Positions 56,668 to 64,000 of a DNA stretch of 64,000 bases are shown in pieces. This DNA is from Limnohabitans sp. 103DPR2 (GTDB lineage Bacteria; Pseudomonadota; Gammaproteobacteria; Burkholderiales; Burkholderiaceae_C). Location of the stretch: assembly GCF_001412575.1 (NCBI RefSeq), contig NZ_CP011834.1, positions 1,364,001 through 1,428,000 on the forward strand. The letters run 5' to 3'. Position numbers and translations under genes: made by a program. Under the pieces are notes generated by a model. The model saw nothing but the letters and a program-made list of their open reading frames with translations. It had not been told where the DNA came from and made no database searches. Numbering within the stretch: position 1 is the stretch's first letter; every line of letters begins with the position of its first letter.

Positions 56668-57702
56668 ATGACAATGAAGACACCTCAGACCCGCGATACA
56701 CAGGTCGCACCCCGTGTGGTCACTGCTGGCGAAGCCTTGATCGATTTGGTCGCCCAAGCAGATGGCAATTTTCAGCCTTGCTTGGGTGGGGCTGTGTTCA
56801 ATTTGTCGCGTGCCTTGGGCCGTCAAAATGTGCCGACTTTGTATCAAAACCCCTTGTCCAGTGATCGTTTCGGTCGTCAATTGGCGCAGGCTTTGACGGA
56901 CGATGGGGTTCAATTGGCCATGCCTGCACCCGTGCCTCAAACCACGTCCTTGGCGGTGGTGGCATTGAACGAACACGGTCATCCAGACTATGCGTTTTAC
57001 CGAGAGGGCGTGGCCGATCGTCAAATTTCTGCGGCGGCCATGAATGCAATTTGCGAAGCCCAGCCCCAGTTGGAAATTGCGTGCACGGGCTGTTTGGCCC
57101 TGGACCCTGCCGATGCATCGCATTACCTGCCTTGGTTGAAAGCGCAAAAGACGGCGGGTCGTTGGATTGTGGTGGATGTGAATTTGCGCCCCTCCGTGAT
57201 GCCCGACTTGGCTGCATACCGTGCGCATGTTTTAGAAATGGCCAAGTGCGCTGATGTGCTGAAAGCCAGTGACGAGGACTTGGCCCATCTGCAACTGCCA
57301 GGCGAGACGCCCATGGACCAAGCCCAGCACTTGATGCAGTTGGGCACGGCGCAGTGGATGGCCTTGACTTTGGGTGCTGAAGGTGCGCGGCTGTTGGTTC
57401 GTCGGGGCAATGAGATCAAGGTTTACGCAGCCCGTGAGGCTGCGCCTGTGAAAGTGATCGACACCGTGGGTGCTGGCGACAGTTTCTTGGCGGGTTTGTT
57501 AGCTTGCGTATTGCACCATGCAGATGACGATGTTCATGCCCCTGATTTGAAGTCGTGGGCTTCACAAGCCGCTGATGCAACTTTGAAAGATGTCTTAGCG
57601 CATGCCCTGGCCAGTGCCACCTTGGTGGTGATGCGCCGCGGCTGCGACCCTGCGCGTTGGGAAGAAGTTCGCGCCCGCATGCAGGCCTTTCCAGCCGTTT
57701 GA
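56668..57702 (+). CDS. PfkB-family sugar kinase (fructokinase-like)
   Basis: 344 residues from the ATG at 56668; a GTG two codons upstream or an ATG two codons downstream are also possible. PfkB fold: TAGEALIDLVAQADG at the N-terminus, CLGGAVFNLSRALGR (substrate-binding Gly-rich motif) and the C-terminal signature DTVGAGDSFLAGLL with the catalytic Asp. Fructokinase or 2-keto-3-deoxygluconate kinase activity is most likely, but the sugar cannot be fixed. Its TGA directly abuts the TCA stop of amiC on the other strand. Confidence 0.88.
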   Translation: MTMKTPQTRDTQVAPRVVTAGEALIDLVAQADGNFQPCLGGAVFNLSRALGRQNVPTLYQNPLSSDRFGRQLAQALTDDGVQLAMPAPVPQTTSLAVVALNEHGHPDYAFYREGVADRQISAAAMNAICEAQPQLEIACTGCLALDPADASHYLPWLKAQKTAGRWIVVDVNLRPSVMPDLAAYRAHVLEMAKCADVLKASDEDLAHLQLPGETPMDQAQHLMQLGTAQWMALTLGAEGARLLVRRGNEIKVYAAREAAPVKVIDTVGAGDSFLAGLLACVLHHADDDVHAPDLKSWASQAADATLKDVLAHALASATLVVMRRGCDPARWEEVRARMQAFPAV

Positions 57703-59016
57703 TCAGGTGCTGCGTTTTCGCGCCAATGGTGGGTTGCGTTCAAAGTATTTTTGCAGCCCTTTAACCAAGGCGTCGGCCACGCTGTTTTGGTAGTTGGGGT
57801 CTGACAGTTTGGCTTCTTCATCTGGGTTGCTGATGAAGGCGGTTTCGACTAACACACTGGGAATATCGGGTGCTTTCAACACGGCAAACCCAGCTTGTTC
57901 AACCTTGGGTTTGTGCAATCGGCCCACGCCACCAATTTCTCGCAAAATAGCGCCGCCCAAGTTCAAGCTGTCTTTGATTTGTGCAGACGTGCTCATGTCA
58001 AGCAAGGCTTGTTGCACTTGTGTGTCTTTCACGCCAAAGTTCATGCCGCCAATCAAGTCGGCTTTGTTTTCTTGTTGTGCCATCCACCGAGCTGCACTGC
58101 TGGACGCCGCGCCATGACTCAAGGCAAACACGCTGGCACCTTGTGCATTGGGTGTGAAGAAGGCGTCGGCGTGCACACTGACAAATAAATCGGCTTGCAC
58201 TTTGCGTGCCTTTTGGACGCGCACATGCAGGGGCACAAAGTAGTCGGCATCGCGCGTCAAGTAAGCGCGCATGGGGCTGCCTTTGACGCTGGTTGCATTG
58301 ATGCGATCGCGCAGTTTCAAGGCAATTTGCAAGACCACGTCTTTTTCTTTGGTGCCGTTGGGGCCAATGGCACCGGGGTCTTCGCCGCCATGGCCTGCAT
58401 CGATGGCCACAATGATCAAACGATCGGTGATTGAAGCATTGCCAGCTGGGGTGTTGGCGGGCGCATTGGCTTCAGCTGGTGGTGTGGGTGAGTTGCTGGC
58501 GCTGGGACGCGTGGCATTGGCTTGTTTGTTGAGCCAGTCGCTCAAGGGGTCGTTGCTTTGGGTGCGCTCGGCAATCCAACTTTCAAGGGGGTCAACGGGT
58601 GCTGTGGGATACAAGTCCAACACCAAACGATGTTGATAGGCGCCTACGGGTGTCAATGCAAACACTTGCGGCTGCACCGCTTGCTTCAAATCAAACACCA
58701 TGCGCACGATGCCCGGACTGTTTTGCGCCACCCGCACGCCCGTGATGTTGGGGTCATCGGGTTTGATTTTACCGACCCACTCCTTGATAGAGGGGTTCAG
58801 CTCCAAGCCTTCAATGTCGATGGCCAATCTAGGGGGAGAGGGGACAAAGGTGTACTTGGTTTTGAGCGCAACGTCCGATTCCAAGGTGACCCGTGTGTAG
58901 TCTTTGGCAGGCCAAACGCGCACGGCCATCAGGCTAGCGCCTTTGCTGATGTCGGCCCATCCCAGCATCAAAGCCAGGCTGGAAACCTTGAGCCAATCAC
59001 GTCTTTGAATTTGCAT
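57703..59016 (-). CDS. amiC: N-acetylmuramoyl-L-alanine amidase (AmiC type)
   Basis: 437 residues. A twin-arginine signal (QRRDWLK) leads into an N-terminal AMIN domain (about 30-140), then a Pro/Ala-rich linker (170-195) and the Amidase_3 catalytic domain with zinc ligands His209, Glu224 and His282 and the catalytic Glu391. It cleaves the amide between MurNAc and the stem peptide at division. The start overlaps the end of tsaE by 20 bases, so the two are likely co-expressed. Confidence 0.95.
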   Translation of the reverse strand: MQIQRRDWLKVSSLALMLGWADISKGASLMAVRVWPAKDYTRVTLESDVALKTKYTFVPSPPRLAIDIEGLELNPSIKEWVGKIKPDDPNITGVRVAQNSPGIVRMVFDLKQAVQPQVFALTPVGAYQHRLVLDLYPTAPVDPLESWIAERTQSNDPLSDWLNKQANATRPSASNSPTPPAEANAPANTPAGNASITDRLIIVAIDAGHGGEDPGAIGPNGTKEKDVVLQIALKLRDRINATSVKGSPMRAYLTRDADYFVPLHVRVQKARKVQADLFVSVHADAFFTPNAQGASVFALSHGAASSSAARWMAQQENKADLIGGMNFGVKDTQVQQALLDMSTSAQIKDSLNLGGAILREIGGVGRLHKPKVEQAGFAVLKAPDIPSVLVETAFISNPDEEAKLSDPNYQNSVADALVKGLQKYFERNPPLARKRST

Positions 59017-59563
59017 GGTGAGCCGAGGGTGGTAAGGCCGCCAACAGGCCCATCAAAATAGCCTGACCCTGCAAGGTGCTGGCCACGCCTTGAACTTGAC
59101 GGACCTCTTGGTCGTTGACAGTCAAGGTCAGCTGCAGGTCTGCGAGGGGCAACATGCCTTGTGCTTGATTGGGCCATTCGGCGATTTTCAAACCGGTGCT
59201 GGCAAATAGATCTCGAAAACCTGCTTCTTCAAATTCTTGGGGATCGTTGAAACGGTAAAAATCGAAATGCCAAATGGCCAGGGGCGCTTGGCTGCTGGGG
59301 AGAATCCCCTCATGCGGTTCAACCACGGCATAAGTTGGACTTTTGATGCGGCCTTGGACACCCAGTGACTTGAGCAAATGGCGCACGAAAGTGGTTTTGC
59401 CTGCGCCTAAATCACCCACCAGTTCGATGTAGGCGTTTTGCAAACCTGGCTGCTGCGCCAAGGCTTGGGCATACACTTGCGTGGCGATTTCGTCCGCCCA
59501 CAGCCAGTGGGCCGAAGCTGGGGGCTTCAGAGTTCCTACAATCGCTGGGTGAACACCGCTCAT
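58997..59563 (-). CDS. tsaE: tRNA threonylcarbamoyladenosine biosynthesis protein TsaE
   Basis: 188 residues from the ATG at 59563. The P-loop ATPase motif GDLGAGKTTF and the RIKSPTYAVVEPHEG switch, followed by WHFDFYRFNDPQEFEEAGF and IAEWPNQAQ, define TsaE. The protein recycles the TsaBD complex during t6A synthesis; tsaD is at 15 kb. It forms an operon with amiC, as in many proteobacteria. The ATG lies inside the 5' end of the oppositely oriented queG. Confidence 0.94.
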   Translation of the reverse strand: MSGVHPAIVGTLKPPASAHWLWADEIATQVYAQALAQQPGLQNAYIELVGDLGAGKTTFVRHLLKSLGVQGRIKSPTYAVVEPHEGILPSSQAPLAIWHFDFYRFNDPQEFEEAGFRDLFASTGLKIAEWPNQAQGMLPLADLQLTLTVNDQEVRQVQGVASTLQGQAILMGLLAALPPSAHHANSKT

Positions 59564-60682
59564 CAATCTCTTTCAAATGCATCGCCAGCGCGCCCTGTGG
59601 ACGCCGCGGCAGTGTGGGCTGAGCTGCAATCAGCAGCCCGGGAATTGGGATTTTCTCAAATTGGCGTGACAGGTGTGAATTTGACCGAAGCTGAGCCGGG
59701 ATTAGAGGCTTGGCTGGCGGCAGGTTTTCACGGCAGCATGAACTATATGGCAAGCCACGGGCTGAAACGTGCCCGGCCTGCAGAATTGGTCCCCGGAACG
59801 GTCAGTGTGATCACGGTGCGCATGGACTACTTGCCCGGCAATGTGGCCAATCTCTCAGCTGAATCTGCCTGGCAGAACCTCGAACAAGCGCAGCAGGGCG
59901 TGGTGTCTGTTTACGCCAGGGGGCGCGACTATCACAAGGTCTTGCGCAGTCGATTGCAAAAATTGCAAGAACGCATGGCGGCCTTGTTAGGACCATTTGG
60001 ACACCGCGTGTTCACCGATTCGGCACCCGTGATGGAAGCCGAATTGGCAGTGCGCAGCGGCCTTGGCTGGCGCGGTAAAAACACCTTGGTCTTGCAAAGA
60101 GAAGCCGGCTCGTTCTTCTTTTTGGGTGAACTGTTTGTCGACTTGGCTTTGCCGTTCACTGAGCCTGTCTCCGATCACTGTGGCAATTGTTCTGCCTGCA
60201 TCGATGTGTGTCCGACGCAAGCCATCGTGGCACCCTATCAGCTGGACGCCAGACGCTGCATTTCCTACCTCACCATTGAACATGATGGACCGATTCCGAT
60301 CGATTTTAGAGCCGCCATTGGCAACCGCATCTATGGCTGTGACGATTGCCAGTGGGTGTGTCCATGGAATAAGTTTGCCAAGCGCAGCCCTTTGCCCGAC
60401 TTTGACGCACGTCAAGCCCTTAGCGAACCCGAGCTGGTCGATTTGTTGGCGTGGGACGAAGCCACCTTTTTGCGCATGACCGAGGGTAGTGCTATTAGGC
60501 GAATTGGCCACGTCAGGTGGCTTCGCAACGTGGCATTGGCTGCAGGCAATGCCTTGGCCCAGCCAACTCAATTGTCAGAAGATCAAAGGCAAGCTTTGCG
60601 TCATGGGCTTCAACTTTGGGCAAACCACACAGACCCTGTGGTGCAAGAGCAAGTGGCTTGGTCTTTGAAGCAAGGCGTTTAA
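59549..60682 (+). CDS. queG: Epoxyqueuosine reductase
   Basis: 377 residues from a GTG at 59549; no closer ATG fits and the first Met inside is too late. Motifs: GFSQIGVTGVNL at the N-terminus, RVFTDSAPVMEAELAVRSGLGWRGKN (cobalamin/substrate site), then two 4Fe-4S sets, CGNCSACIDVCPTQAI and CDDCQWVCPWNKF. The C-terminal HEAT-like tail is present. QueG reduces epoxyqueuosine in tRNA to queuosine with cobalamin and iron-sulfur. The frame is open upstream to TTG 59438, but that would lie deep in tsaE. Confidence 0.93.
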   Translation: MNTAHQSLSNASPARPVDAAAVWAELQSAARELGFSQIGVTGVNLTEAEPGLEAWLAAGFHGSMNYMASHGLKRARPAELVPGTVSVITVRMDYLPGNVANLSAESAWQNLEQAQQGVVSVYARGRDYHKVLRSRLQKLQERMAALLGPFGHRVFTDSAPVMEAELAVRSGLGWRGKNTLVLQREAGSFFFLGELFVDLALPFTEPVSDHCGNCSACIDVCPTQAIVAPYQLDARRCISYLTIEHDGPIPIDFRAAIGNRIYGCDDCQWVCPWNKFAKRSPLPDFDARQALSEPELVDLLAWDEATFLRMTEGSAIRRIGHVRWLRNVALAAGNALAQPTQLSEDQRQALRHGLQLWANHTDPVVQEQVAWSLKQGV

Positions 60683-61596
60683 AAACGCAGGTCCCGCAGC
60701 ACGCCCAAGGCAAAGGGCAAACTGAGCATGCCCAGCAGGGTGGAGAGAGTGACCAAACCGGCCACGTAAGGCCCGTTGTAACCCATGCGTGCCGCCAAGA
60801 CATAGCAGGTGGACGCCGTGGGCAGGGCCGAGAAAATCAACAGCACGGTGGTTTGCAGCGAGTTGAGTTCGAAATATTGCGCCAAGCCCCAAGCCAAACA
60901 AGGCAAAACCAAGTGCTTGAAAGTCAAGACCATGGTGCCCAAGAGTTTGCCTTGGTTGAGGGCCTTGAGCTCCATGCCTGCGCCGGCAGACATCAAGCCC
61001 AAAGCCAGAGAGGCTGCGCCAATGCGCGACAAGGTGGGGTCCATGAATGCGGGAATTCGAAGTCCCAGCAGGTTGAAAGCCAAGCCGCCCGTGGTGGCCA
61101 AAATGAGGGGGTTTCGAATCAGTTCTCGCAAGAAGCCACTTTCGCCGTGACGTGCCATGGGCCATACAGCCCCCACATTGAACATCGGCACACAAAAGCC
61201 AATCAGCACTGAAATCAGCAAGAGACCTTGTGGGCCTGCAAGCCGCTCCACCAAGGCCAGGGCGATGAAGGAATTGAATCGAAAGCCGGCTTGTGCACTG
61301 GCGGCATGGTCGCGTCTGTCAATGTGTTTGCCAAGCCAGGGCCAGTAGGGCAGGCTGTAGGACAGGGCAATGGCCATCAAGCCCATGCTGATACCGGCCA
61401 GCAAAAAACTTGAAGTGGCCTGAATATCCAAGGGGCTTTTCACAATGGAGTGAAACAGCAAAACTGGGAATAAAAAATAATAGACCAAGTACTCGGCTTG
61501 TTGCCAAACGGGGCGGTTCAGTGCTGTGTAACGGCATAAAAAGTAGCCGCACAGAATGAGCGAGAAGTCGGGGAATAAAAGTTGGGCGAAATTCAC
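60679..61596 (-). CDS. AEC (auxin efflux carrier) family transporter
   Basis: 305 residues from a GTG start. About ten transmembrane segments in two blocks; the second half includes FSALPTASTCYVLAARMGYNG and GLVTLSTLLGMLSLPF, typical of bacterial AEC carriers such as malonate or malate exporters. Ligand unknown. Its stop overlaps the queG stop on the other strand (a TTTAAA core), and it diverges from the next Bug receptor. Confidence 0.88.
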   Translation of the reverse strand: MNFAQLLFPDFSLILCGYFLCRYTALNRPVWQQAEYLVYYFLFPVLLFHSIVKSPLDIQATSSFLLAGISMGLMAIALSYSLPYWPWLGKHIDRRDHAASAQAGFRFNSFIALALVERLAGPQGLLLISVLIGFCVPMFNVGAVWPMARHGESGFLRELIRNPLILATTGGLAFNLLGLRIPAFMDPTLSRIGAASLALGLMSAGAGMELKALNQGKLLGTMVLTFKHLVLPCLAWGLAQYFELNSLQTTVLLIFSALPTASTCYVLAARMGYNGPYVAGLVTLSTLLGMLSLPFALGVLRDLRF

Positions 61597-61688
61597 CCCC
61601 CAAGCATAACGGCAGACTTTGCGGTTTCTGCCTTCTAAGTGCTTGAGTTATTGCTTATGATGTTGAGAAGTTAAAAGAAGGAGTTCAG

Positions 61689-62666
61689 ATGGACCGTCGT
61701 ACAAGTTTGGTAGTAACAGCTGCTTGGGTCATTTTGGGTGCTGCATCGGGTGCGGCTTGGGCTCAAAATTACCCCAACAAAGTCATCAAGTTGCAGGTGC
61801 CATTTGCGCCAGGCGGCACCACAGACATCGTGGCCCGCGTCATTGCCGAGCCTTTGGGCAAAGCCTTGGGCCAGTCGGTGATTGTGGAAAACAAAGCCGG
61901 TGGCGGCGGTGTGGTGGGTGCCACAGAAACTGTGCGCTCTGCACCTGATGGCTATTCCTTGGGCATGGCCACCGTGTCGACCACCGCGGCCAACCCCGCC
62001 ATCAATCCCAAAAATCCGTACAACCCCATTACAGATTTCACACCCATCATCAACATTGCGGCCACGCCCAATGTGATTGCGGTGCACCCCAGCTTCCCTG
62101 CACGTAACTACAAAGATTTTGTGGCTGAGTTGAAAAAGAATCCTGGCAAATATTCTTATTCATCTTCCGGTACAGGCGGTATTGGCCACTTGCAAACGGA
62201 GTTGTGGAAGAGCTTGCAAGGCGTTTTCATCACACACATTCCTTACCGCGGTGCAGGTCCTGCCTTGAACGACACAGTGGCAGGTCAAGTGCCGATCATT
62301 TTTGACAATATGCCTTCCGCCTTGCCTTTCATTCAGGCGGGCAAACTGATTCCCATCGTGGTGGCGGCACCCCAGCGTTTGTCGCAACTGCCCAATGTGC
62401 CCACTTTCAAAGAAGTGGGTTTGGAACCGGTTAACCGCATGGCTTATTACGGCATTTTGGGTCCCAAGAATTTGCCCAAAGAAGTGGTCGACAAAATCAG
62501 CGGTGGTGTTAAAAAAGCCCTCGAAGATTCTGCTGTTCGCAAGCGCATTGAAGACACAGGCTCTTTGATTGTGGCCAACACCCCCGAGCAGTTTGCTGCA
62601 CAAATCAAAGCTGAGTTTGAGATCTACAAAAAAGTTGTAGACGATCAAAAACTCAAATTGGACTGA
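61689..62666 (+). CDS. Bug-family tripartite tricarboxylate receptor (periplasmic)
   Basis: 325 residues with GAAGGAG a few bases upstream. Signal peptide to about residue 25 (AAWA-QNYP). Motifs: VIKLQVPFAPGGTTDIVAR, ENKAGGGGVVG, SSSGTGGIGHLQTELW, HIPYRGAGPALNDTVAGQV and IFDNMPSALP. Orphan with respect to TctA/TctB. The TGA overlaps the xerD ATG by one base, which makes the recombinase gene depend on this receptor transcript. Confidence 0.93.
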   Translation: MDRRTSLVVTAAWVILGAASGAAWAQNYPNKVIKLQVPFAPGGTTDIVARVIAEPLGKALGQSVIVENKAGGGGVVGATETVRSAPDGYSLGMATVSTTAANPAINPKNPYNPITDFTPIINIAATPNVIAVHPSFPARNYKDFVAELKKNPGKYSYSSSGTGGIGHLQTELWKSLQGVFITHIPYRGAGPALNDTVAGQVPIIFDNMPSALPFIQAGKLIPIVVAAPQRLSQLPNVPTFKEVGLEPVNRMAYYGILGPKNLPKEVVDKISGGVKKALEDSAVRKRIEDTGSLIVANTPEQFAAQIKAEFEIYKKVVDDQKLKLD

Positions 62667-63574
62667 TGACGCCCGACAGCCAAGCCGCCATCGACCGCTT
62701 TGTTGATGCGGTTTGGCTTGAAGATGGTTTGTCAGCCAACACCTTGGCTGCTTACCGCAGAGATTTGTCAGCACTGGCAGAGTGGCTCCAGACCTCTTCT
62801 GGCACGCCGCTCGACAGTGTTCAAGAGTCGCACTTGCAGGCTTACTTTGCCGCAAGGCACAGCCTCTCCAAAGCCACCTCGGCCAATCGGCGACTCACTG
62901 TTTTCAAGCGCTACTACCGTTGGGCTTTGCGAGAGCGCATTGTTCAAATCGATCCCACCCTCCGAATGCTGGCCGCCAAGCAAGCCTTGCGTGTGCCAAA
63001 AACCTTGTCAGAAGACCAAGTGGATGCGTTGTTGTCGGCGCCCGATGCCAACACAGCGTTGGGCTTGCGTGACAAAGCCATGCTGGAGTTGTTGTACGCC
63101 AGTGGCTTACGCGTATCAGAGTTGGTCAAACTCAAAACCTTGCACGTCTCTTTGAACGAAGGCATCTTGCGCATCATGGGCAAGGGCAGCAAAGAGCGCC
63201 TGGTGCCTTTTGGCGACATGGCCCGAGATAGCTTGCTCAATTACATGCAGAATGCTCGCGGTGCTTTGCTGGGCGCCAAACAAACCGAAGACTTGTTTGT
63301 GACCGCCAGTGGCCCCAAAGCAGGCACCGCCATGTCGCGCATCATGTTCTGGGGTTTGATCAAAAAGTATGCCGTGATCGCGGGCATCACAGCGCCCTTG
63401 TCGCCGCACACCTTGCGACATGCGTTTGCCACGCATTTGCTGAACCACGGCGCCGATTTAAGGTCGGTTCAGGTGCTGTTGGGGCATGCCGATATTTCGA
63501 CCACCACCATCTACACCCATGTGGCGCGGGAGCGCTTGAAGAACTTGCATGCGCAGCATCACCCAAGAGGGTGA
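62666..63574 (+). CDS. xerD: Tyrosine recombinase XerD
   Basis: 302 residues. N-terminal SAM-like core-binding domain (about 6-95: ENTLAAYRRDL type motif, here SANTLAAYRRDL) and C-terminal catalytic domain with the complete set Arg149, Lys174, His248, Arg251, His274 and Tyr283. XerD works with XerC at dif to resolve chromosome dimers. XerD rather than XerC is chosen because of overall similarity of the LSEDQVDALLSAPD and LRILGKGSKERLVP-like segments to XerD; some ambiguity remains. No dif site is visible in this window. Confidence 0.9.
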   Translation: MTPDSQAAIDRFVDAVWLEDGLSANTLAAYRRDLSALAEWLQTSSGTPLDSVQESHLQAYFAARHSLSKATSANRRLTVFKRYYRWALRERIVQIDPTLRMLAAKQALRVPKTLSEDQVDALLSAPDANTALGLRDKAMLELLYASGLRVSELVKLKTLHVSLNEGILRIMGKGSKERLVPFGDMARDSLLNYMQNARGALLGAKQTEDLFVTASGPKAGTAMSRIMFWGLIKKYAVIAGITAPLSPHTLRHAFATHLLNHGADLRSVQVLLGHADISTTTIYTHVARERLKNLHAQHHPRG

Positions 63575-63660
63575 AGAATTTAATTTCGGGTATTGCGTAA
63601 GTTTTTGAGACTTCCGATCCTCTAAGCTTGAAACATCTGAAAAATTCAGTTGGGAGGCTT

Positions 63661-64000
63661 ATGAAAAGATTATTTCAAAACTTTGTACTCTCTTTAGCCT
63701 TTGCTGTTGGTTCATTTGTGCATGCAGCAGTTCCAGATCCGGTAGACCCTCGCGATTCTGTCAATTACACCTTCGAGCAGCGTATGGCTCAGACCAAGCA
63801 GCTGCACGCCAAATTGAAGGAGGCAAGTGCTGCAGAGCGATTGATGTACTTTGACAAGTCCTTGGAAGCTGTCAAGAAGTTATCGGCTGAAGAACGTCGC
63901 GATTTGAGTGAAAAGTTCAAATCTCAGTGGAAAAAGCTGACGGATGATCAAAAGAAGCAAGTGAAGCAAGAGGCTCGCAATTACATCACTTCATTGCCGG
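63661..64000 (+). CDS. Secreted helical protein of unknown function (3' truncated by window)
   Basis: An ATG with GGGAGG seven bases upstream opens a frame that stays open for 113 codons to the end of the window. The first 22 residues are a signal peptide (ending FVHA-AVP). The mature part is rich in charged residues and predicted helical, with SAEERRDLSEKFKSQWKKLTDDQKKQ. This resembles small periplasmic DUF3106-type proteins, but the similarity is weak and the C-terminus is missing. Its use of AT-rich codons is higher than in xerD. Confidence 0.7.
   Translation, partial: MKRLFQNFVLSLAFAVGSFVHAAVPDPVDPRDSVNYTFEQRMAQTKQLHAKLKEASAAERLMYFDKSLEAVKKLSAEERRDLSEKFKSQWKKLTDDQKKQVKQEARNYITSLP

Noticed and set aside
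1..64000. rRNA genes, CRISPR arrays, transposase genes, prophage genes
   Set aside because: None recognised on either strand; the only repeat element of note is the palindromic one at 10.8-11.0 kb.

Overview
The window reads as a chromosomal segment of a betaproteobacterium of the order Burkholderiales, most likely family Comamonadaceae (Limnohabitans/Rhodoferax-like). The assignment is an inference. It rests on four orphan Bug-type periplasmic receptors (a family greatly expanded in this group), the order secG - tRNA-Leu(GAG) - nuoA to nuoN, a mog - darP / pmbA neighbourhood, and betaproteobacterial forms of SuhB, CysE and QueG. Most of the window is core genome, densely packed, with many ATGA or TGATG stop/start overlaps.

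Layout. 1-5.4 kb: the end of uppP faces a minus-strand run suhB - mutS - Anbu (an ancestral proteasome-like peptidase) - alpha/beta hydrolase. 5.5-10.8 kb: trmJ and cysE, then mog and darP on the minus strand, then pmbA and a DMT permease. 10.8-11.0 kb: a nested 212-bp palindromic repeat element between convergent genes. 11.0-15.0 kb: yqeY, rpsU, a BaiN-like flavoprotein, a uroporphyrinogen-III methyltransferase and a YbiB-like protein, all on the minus strand. 15.0-19.5 kb: tsaD, then three periplasmic binding proteins without permeases. 19.6-24.4 kb: hslR, rpsO, pnp (with a strong leader stem-loop), tpiA, secG and tRNA-Leu. 24.4-40.0 kb: the complete 14-gene complex I operon, followed by a NUDIX hydrolase and a DUF1178 protein. 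40.0-41.6 kb: an AT-rich islet on the minus strand with a double-glycine-leader peptide (bacteriocin-like), a small two-helix membrane protein and a glycosyltransferase-like protein. This is the most unusual piece of the window. 41.6-51.2 kb: catabolic and transport genes (Bug receptor + N-formylglutamate amidohydrolase, porin, IclR regulator, aminotransferase, YicG-like membrane protein, N-acyl-D-amino-acid deacylase + BASS transporter, an uncharacterised protein and a 47-residue lysine-rich protein). 51.4-61.6 kb: arfB, miaA, a Bcr/CflA-type MFS exporter, mutL, a DedA protein, a PfkB kinase, amiC, tsaE, queG and an AEC permease. 61.7-64.0 kb: another Bug receptor coupled to xerD, then the start of a secreted helical protein.

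Themes. Genome maintenance and RNA modification are well represented (mutS, mutL, xerD, trmJ, miaA, queG, tsaD, tsaE, pnp). Respiration is represented by the whole nuo operon. The accessory interest lies in small-molecule scavenging through unpaired periplasmic receptors, in the bacteriocin-like islet, and in an Anbu peptidase outside the gene neighbourhood usually described for it. No rRNA genes, CRISPR arrays, transposase genes or prophage genes were seen.
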